Both the position numbers and the translations under genes were made by a program. The notes beneath the pieces were generated by a model that was not told the origin of the DNA, made no database searches, and was given only the letters and a program-made list of their open reading frames with translations. Shown in pieces: positions 61,391-64,000 of a DNA stretch of 64,000 nucleotides (the stretch's first letter is position 1; each line of letters opens with the position of its first letter). The stretch comes from an uncultured Neomegalonema sp. (lineage in GTDB: Bacteria > Pseudomonadota > Alphaproteobacteria > Rhodobacterales > Rhodobacteraceae), in NCBI GenBank assembly GCA_938008165.1, contig CALLLP010000004.1, forward strand, positions 1 through 64,000, read 5' to 3'.

Positions 61391-62320
61391 ATGCGCGTCA
61401 TCATCACTGAATTCATGGACGAGAGCGCGCTTGCGGGGTTCGCCGCCGGAACCGATATTCTCTACGATCCCGCCTTGGTCGATGATCGCCCGCGCCTGAT
61501 GGCGCTGATGCACGATGCCGATGCCTTGATCGTTCGCAATCGCACGCAGGTTGATGGGGCCTTGCTGGAGGCGGCCCCTGCCCTAAGCGTTGTCGGGCGG
61601 CTGGGGGTGGGGCTGGACAATATCGACATGGGGGCCTGTGCTGCGCGCGGCATTGCGGTGTTTCCGGCGACGGGGGCGAATACCCTGTCGGTCGCCGAAT
61701 ATGTCATCACCGCTGCGCTGGCGCTGCGCCGGGGGGCCTATGCCTCGAATGCTGCGATGCTCGCCGGAGAATGGCCCCGCAACAGCTTGATGGGGGCCGA
61801 GATATCCGGCGCGGCGATGGGCCTGCTTGGCTATGGTCAGATTGCCCGCGCCGTGGCCCTTCGCGCGCGGTCGATGGGGATGACGATCCTCGCCCATGAT
61901 CCGATGCTGCCCCCGGACGATCCGGCATGGCAGGGGGTCGAACGGCTCGATTTTCCCGATCTTCTGGCCCGTTCCGATGTGCTGAGTGTGCATGTCCCGC
62001 TTACCCCCGGCACCCGCAATCTGCTCGATTCTGATGCCCTTGCCGCGATGCGCCCCGGTGCAGTGCTGGTGAATACGGCGCGGGGCGAGGTCATCGACGA
62101 GGCCGCCCTTGCCGCCGCGCTGAAGAAAGGCGCGCTGGGCGGGGCGGCGCTGGACGTCTTCGCCACCGAACCCCTGACGGCACAAGCGGCGCAGGTCTTC
62201 GCGGGCATCCCGAATATGATCCTGACCCCCCATATTGCCGGGGTCACGCAAGAAGCCAATACCCGCGTAAGCGCCTTGACCGTCGCTCAGGTGCGCGCCG
62301 CTTTCGAGAATAAAGAGTGA
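61391..62320 (+). CDS. D-2-hydroxyacid dehydrogenase (SlcC-like)
   Basis: This 309-residue NAD-dependent dehydrogenase has the nucleotide motif LLGYGQIARAVA, catalytic Arg in VNTARGEVID, Glu in VFATEPL and His in TPHIAGVTQE. It belongs to the phosphoglycerate-dehydrogenase-like branch that includes SlcC, the (S)-sulfolactate dehydrogenase. The next gene starts 2 bp downstream and is of the LDH2 type, the partner family of SlcC in sulfolactate users. The specific substrate remains a hypothesis. Confidence 0.87.
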   Translation: MRVIITEFMDESALAGFAAGTDILYDPALVDDRPRLMALMHDADALIVRNRTQVDGALLEAAPALSVVGRLGVGLDNIDMGACAARGIAVFPATGANTLSVAEYVITAALALRRGAYASNAAMLAGEWPRNSLMGAEISGAAMGLLGYGQIARAVALRARSMGMTILAHDPMLPPDDPAWQGVERLDFPDLLARSDVLSVHVPLTPGTRNLLDSDALAAMRPGAVLVNTARGEVIDEAALAAALKKGALGGAALDVFATEPLTAQAAQVFAGIPNMILTPHIAGVTQEANTRVSALTVAQVRAAFENKE

Positions 62321-62322
62321 CC

Positions 62323-63414
62323 ATGACAGATCATCGCATCGACCCCGCCGTCCTTTCCACCACGATCGAGCGAATCCTGCGCGCCGATGGCTGCACGGCG
62401 GATGAGGCGCAGACCGTCGCCGACCACCTTGTTATGGCTTCCCTGTCCGGGCATGACAGTCATGGCGTTATCCGCACGATGCGTTATCACCTGTGGATCG
62501 CCGAGGGCACCATCCGCCCGGCCACTGCGCTCACCACCGTGCTCGATAGCGGCCCGCTGCTGCAACTTGACGGCAATGACGGGATGGGCCAATGGCTCGC
62601 GCGCGAGGCGACCGCGATGGGCATCGCCAAGGCGCAGGAACAGGGCATCGGGATCGTCGCCCTGCGCCGGGCCGGGCATATCGGACGCATCGGCACCTAT
62701 GCGGAGCAAGCCTGCGCCGCCGGGATGGTCTCGATCCAGTTCTGCAACGTCAACGGATCGCTGCTGGTTGCGCCCTTCGGCACCGCACGGCGATGCATCG
62801 GAACGGACCCCGTGGCCGTGGGCATCCCCAATGCGGGGGGCGAAGACTTTATCCTCGATTTCGCCACGTCACTGGTCGCCGAGGGCAAGGCCTTGGTCGC
62901 GGGAACGGGGGGAAAGCCCCTGCCGCCGGATGCATTGGTCGATGTGCAGGGGCGCAGCACGGGCGATCCGCGTGTCCTTTATGGCGACAGCCTCGATACC
63001 CCCAACCCCGATCCGCTGGCCGGGCCGGGTGCCTTGCGCGCGATGGGCGAGCATAAGGGGTCGGGGCTGGCGCTGGCCTGCGAATTGCTGGCCGGGGCGC
63101 TGACCGGCAATGGTGCGAACGGTCCCGGCGAGCAACGCTTCGGTAATGGCCTGCTTTCGATCATCCTTGATCCGAAGACCTTTGACGATACGGGCGGCTT
63201 CGGGCGCGAGGTCGCCGAGTATATCGACTTCATCCACGGGTCGCCCCCGGCGGTCGGGGTCGAAAACGTGATGATCCCCGGTGACAAGGAACGCGCCCTG
63301 CGTGCCGAACGCAGGGCAAACGGCTTGCCGATGCCCGAGCCTGTTCTGGCCGGTATTCTGGCCGTCACGGATGCGCTGGGTCTGGGGGTGACGCGCGATG
63401 AGCTGTTGATGTGA
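62323..63414 (+). CDS. Malate/L-sulfolactate (LDH2/MDH2)-family dehydrogenase
   Basis: This 363-residue NAD(P) dehydrogenase has the unique LDH2 fold. The motif SGHDSHGVIR holds the catalytic His, and the nucleotide region includes GHIGRIGTYAEQACAAG and TDPVAVGIPN. The C terminus EHKGSGLALACELLAGALTG is a family hallmark. Members act on malate, lactate, ureidoglycolate or sulfolactate (ComC). I prefer the ATG at 62323, two codons after an in-frame GTG. It is convergent with ald, ending 1 bp from it. Confidence 0.9.
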   Translation: MTDHRIDPAVLSTTIERILRADGCTADEAQTVADHLVMASLSGHDSHGVIRTMRYHLWIAEGTIRPATALTTVLDSGPLLQLDGNDGMGQWLAREATAMGIAKAQEQGIGIVALRRAGHIGRIGTYAEQACAAGMVSIQFCNVNGSLLVAPFGTARRCIGTDPVAVGIPNAGGEDFILDFATSLVAEGKALVAGTGGKPLPPDALVDVQGRSTGDPRVLYGDSLDTPNPDPLAGPGALRAMGEHKGSGLALACELLAGALTGNGANGPGEQRFGNGLLSIILDPKTFDDTGGFGREVAEYIDFIHGSPPAVGVENVMIPGDKERALRAERRANGLPMPEPVLAGILAVTDALGLGVTRDELLM

Positions 63415-63415
63415 T

Positions 63416-64000
63416 CTATGCCAGCGCTTCGCTCAGGGGCGTTGCCTCATAGCCCAGATCATGCGCCACGGCGGCATAGGTGATTTTGCCGTTCCAGACA
63501 TTCAGGCCATTGGCGAGGTGATGGTCATCGGCCAGCGCTTTTTTCCAGCCCTTATCCGCCAGCGCGAGGGCATGGGGCAGGGTGACGTTGTTCAGCGCAT
63601 AGGTTGAGGTGCGCGCCACGCCGCCGGGCATGTTTGCGACGCAGTAATGCACGATGTCATCGACAACATAGGTCGGGTCCGCATGGGTCGTCGCCTTCGA
63701 GGTGGCAAAGCACCCGCCCTGATCGATGGCCACGTCCACGAGGACCGAACCTTTCTTCATCGTGCCGAGCATCTCGCGCGTCACCAGTTTGGGGGCGGCG
63801 GCGCCGGGGATGAGCACGGCCCCGATGACCAGATCGGCCTCCGCCACGCTTTCCTCCAGATTCGCCTTGTTCGAGAATCGCGTTTTGGCGCTCGATTCGA
63901 AATGGATGGCGAGGCGTTCGAGGGTTGCGGGGCTGCGGTCGAGAATGGTGACATCCGCGCCGAGACCCACGGCCATCTGTGCCGCGTTAAAGCCGACCAC
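63416..64000 (-). CDS. ald: Alanine dehydrogenase, C-terminal part (cut by window edge)
   Basis: The last 194 residues of an NAD-dependent alanine dehydrogenase are visible; the N-terminal half lies beyond position 64000. The NAD-binding region is present (VGLGADVTILDRSP), as are the family segments DLVIGAVLIPGAAAPKLV, VDVAIDQGGCFATSK and the typical VANMPGGVARTSTYALNN near the end. It interconverts alanine and pyruvate with ammonia. The full enzyme is usually about 371 residues. Confidence 0.94.
   Translation of the reverse strand: MVGFNAAQMAVGLGADVTILDRSPATLERLAIHFESSAKTRFSNKANLEESVAEADLVIGAVLIPGAAAPKLVTREMLGTMKKGSVLVDVAIDQGGCFATSKATTHADPTYVVDDIVHYCVANMPGGVARTSTYALNNVTLPHALALADKGWKKALADDHHLANGLNVWNGKITYAAVAHDLGYEATPLSEALA

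Overview
The window looks like a chromosomal segment of an alphaproteobacterium of the Rhodobacterales (Roseobacter/Paracoccus-type). The signs are a GC-rich composition, a split ATP synthase locus (only the F0 genes atpI-B-E-b'-b are here), a serC-serA-serB locus preceded by a structured leader like the alphaproteobacterial serC RNA motif, a long thiosulfate-oxidising sox cluster, and many solute transporters (choline/betaine ABC, tripartite tricarboxylate, BMP-type nucleoside ABC). Taxonomy is inferred from gene content only.

Layout. 0-0.8 kb: AT-richer DNA and a decayed IS481-type transposase. 0.9-7.5 kb (minus strand): a copper/heavy-metal locus with a Met/Cys-rich secreted protein, CusB, CusA, CusF and a cytochrome c'-like protein; CusB is odd, with four tandem CusF-like domains and almost no alpha-hairpin. 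7.6-12.7 kb (minus): an orphan, C-terminally short membrane-fusion protein and a choline/glycine-betaine ABC transporter with a double-length permease. 12.8-16 kb: SDR, RadC, methionine aminopeptidase and a Pro-Ala repeat protein. 16.2-21.2 kb (plus): KtrA/KtrB potassium uptake, an HpsN-like paralogue of histidinol dehydrogenase and an M81 (MlrC-like) peptidase. 21.3-25.2 kb (minus): a CheB-CheR-PAS-kinase fusion with an overlapping single-domain response regulator. 25.5-29.1 kb (plus): DMT exporter and the F0 ATP synthase operon, closed by a terminator. 29.2-33 kb (minus): TctCBA transporter and a NIPSNAP protein. 33.1-37.9 kb: a cytosolic THI5-like protein, then serB, serA and serC.

38.1-49.5 kb (plus): sulfur oxidation, in the order soxX, soxA, flavocytochrome c (monoheme cytochrome plus flavoprotein), a two-cysteine ArsR repressor, soxT-like YeeE, soxY, soxZ, soxB, soxC, soxD and two metallo-beta-lactamase-fold proteins. 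SoxAX, SoxYZ, SoxB and SoxCD form the complete periplasmic thiosulfate system. The flavocytochrome handles sulfide, and the repressor has the cysteine spacing of the BigR/SqrR persulfide sensors. soxV, soxW and soxS are not in the window.

49.5-57.5 kb (minus): one tight operon for nucleoside uptake and breakdown. A TrpF-like isomerase, a PfkB ribokinase, a nucleoside hydrolase and an isopenicillin-N-synthase-type dioxygenase precede the BMP binding protein, a double ABC ATPase and two permeases. The TrpF-like protein keeps the catalytic Cys and Asp but lacks the usual substrate-binding Arg loop, so the operon may degrade a modified nucleoside. It is the best candidate here for an undescribed pathway. 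57.8-64 kb: a cytosolic solute-binding-like protein, a class II aldolase, a glycine-zipper/Tyr-Thr-Pro repeat protein, an FMN-dependent lactate-type dehydrogenase, a D-hydroxyacid dehydrogenase plus LDH2-type dehydrogenase pair (resembling the sulfolactate enzymes SlcC/ComC), and the 3' part of alanine dehydrogenase cut by the window edge.

No tRNA, rRNA or CRISPR array was recognised. No stretch longer than about 300 bases lacks a gene; the longest gaps are 25191-25464, 37839-38107 and 59889-60153.
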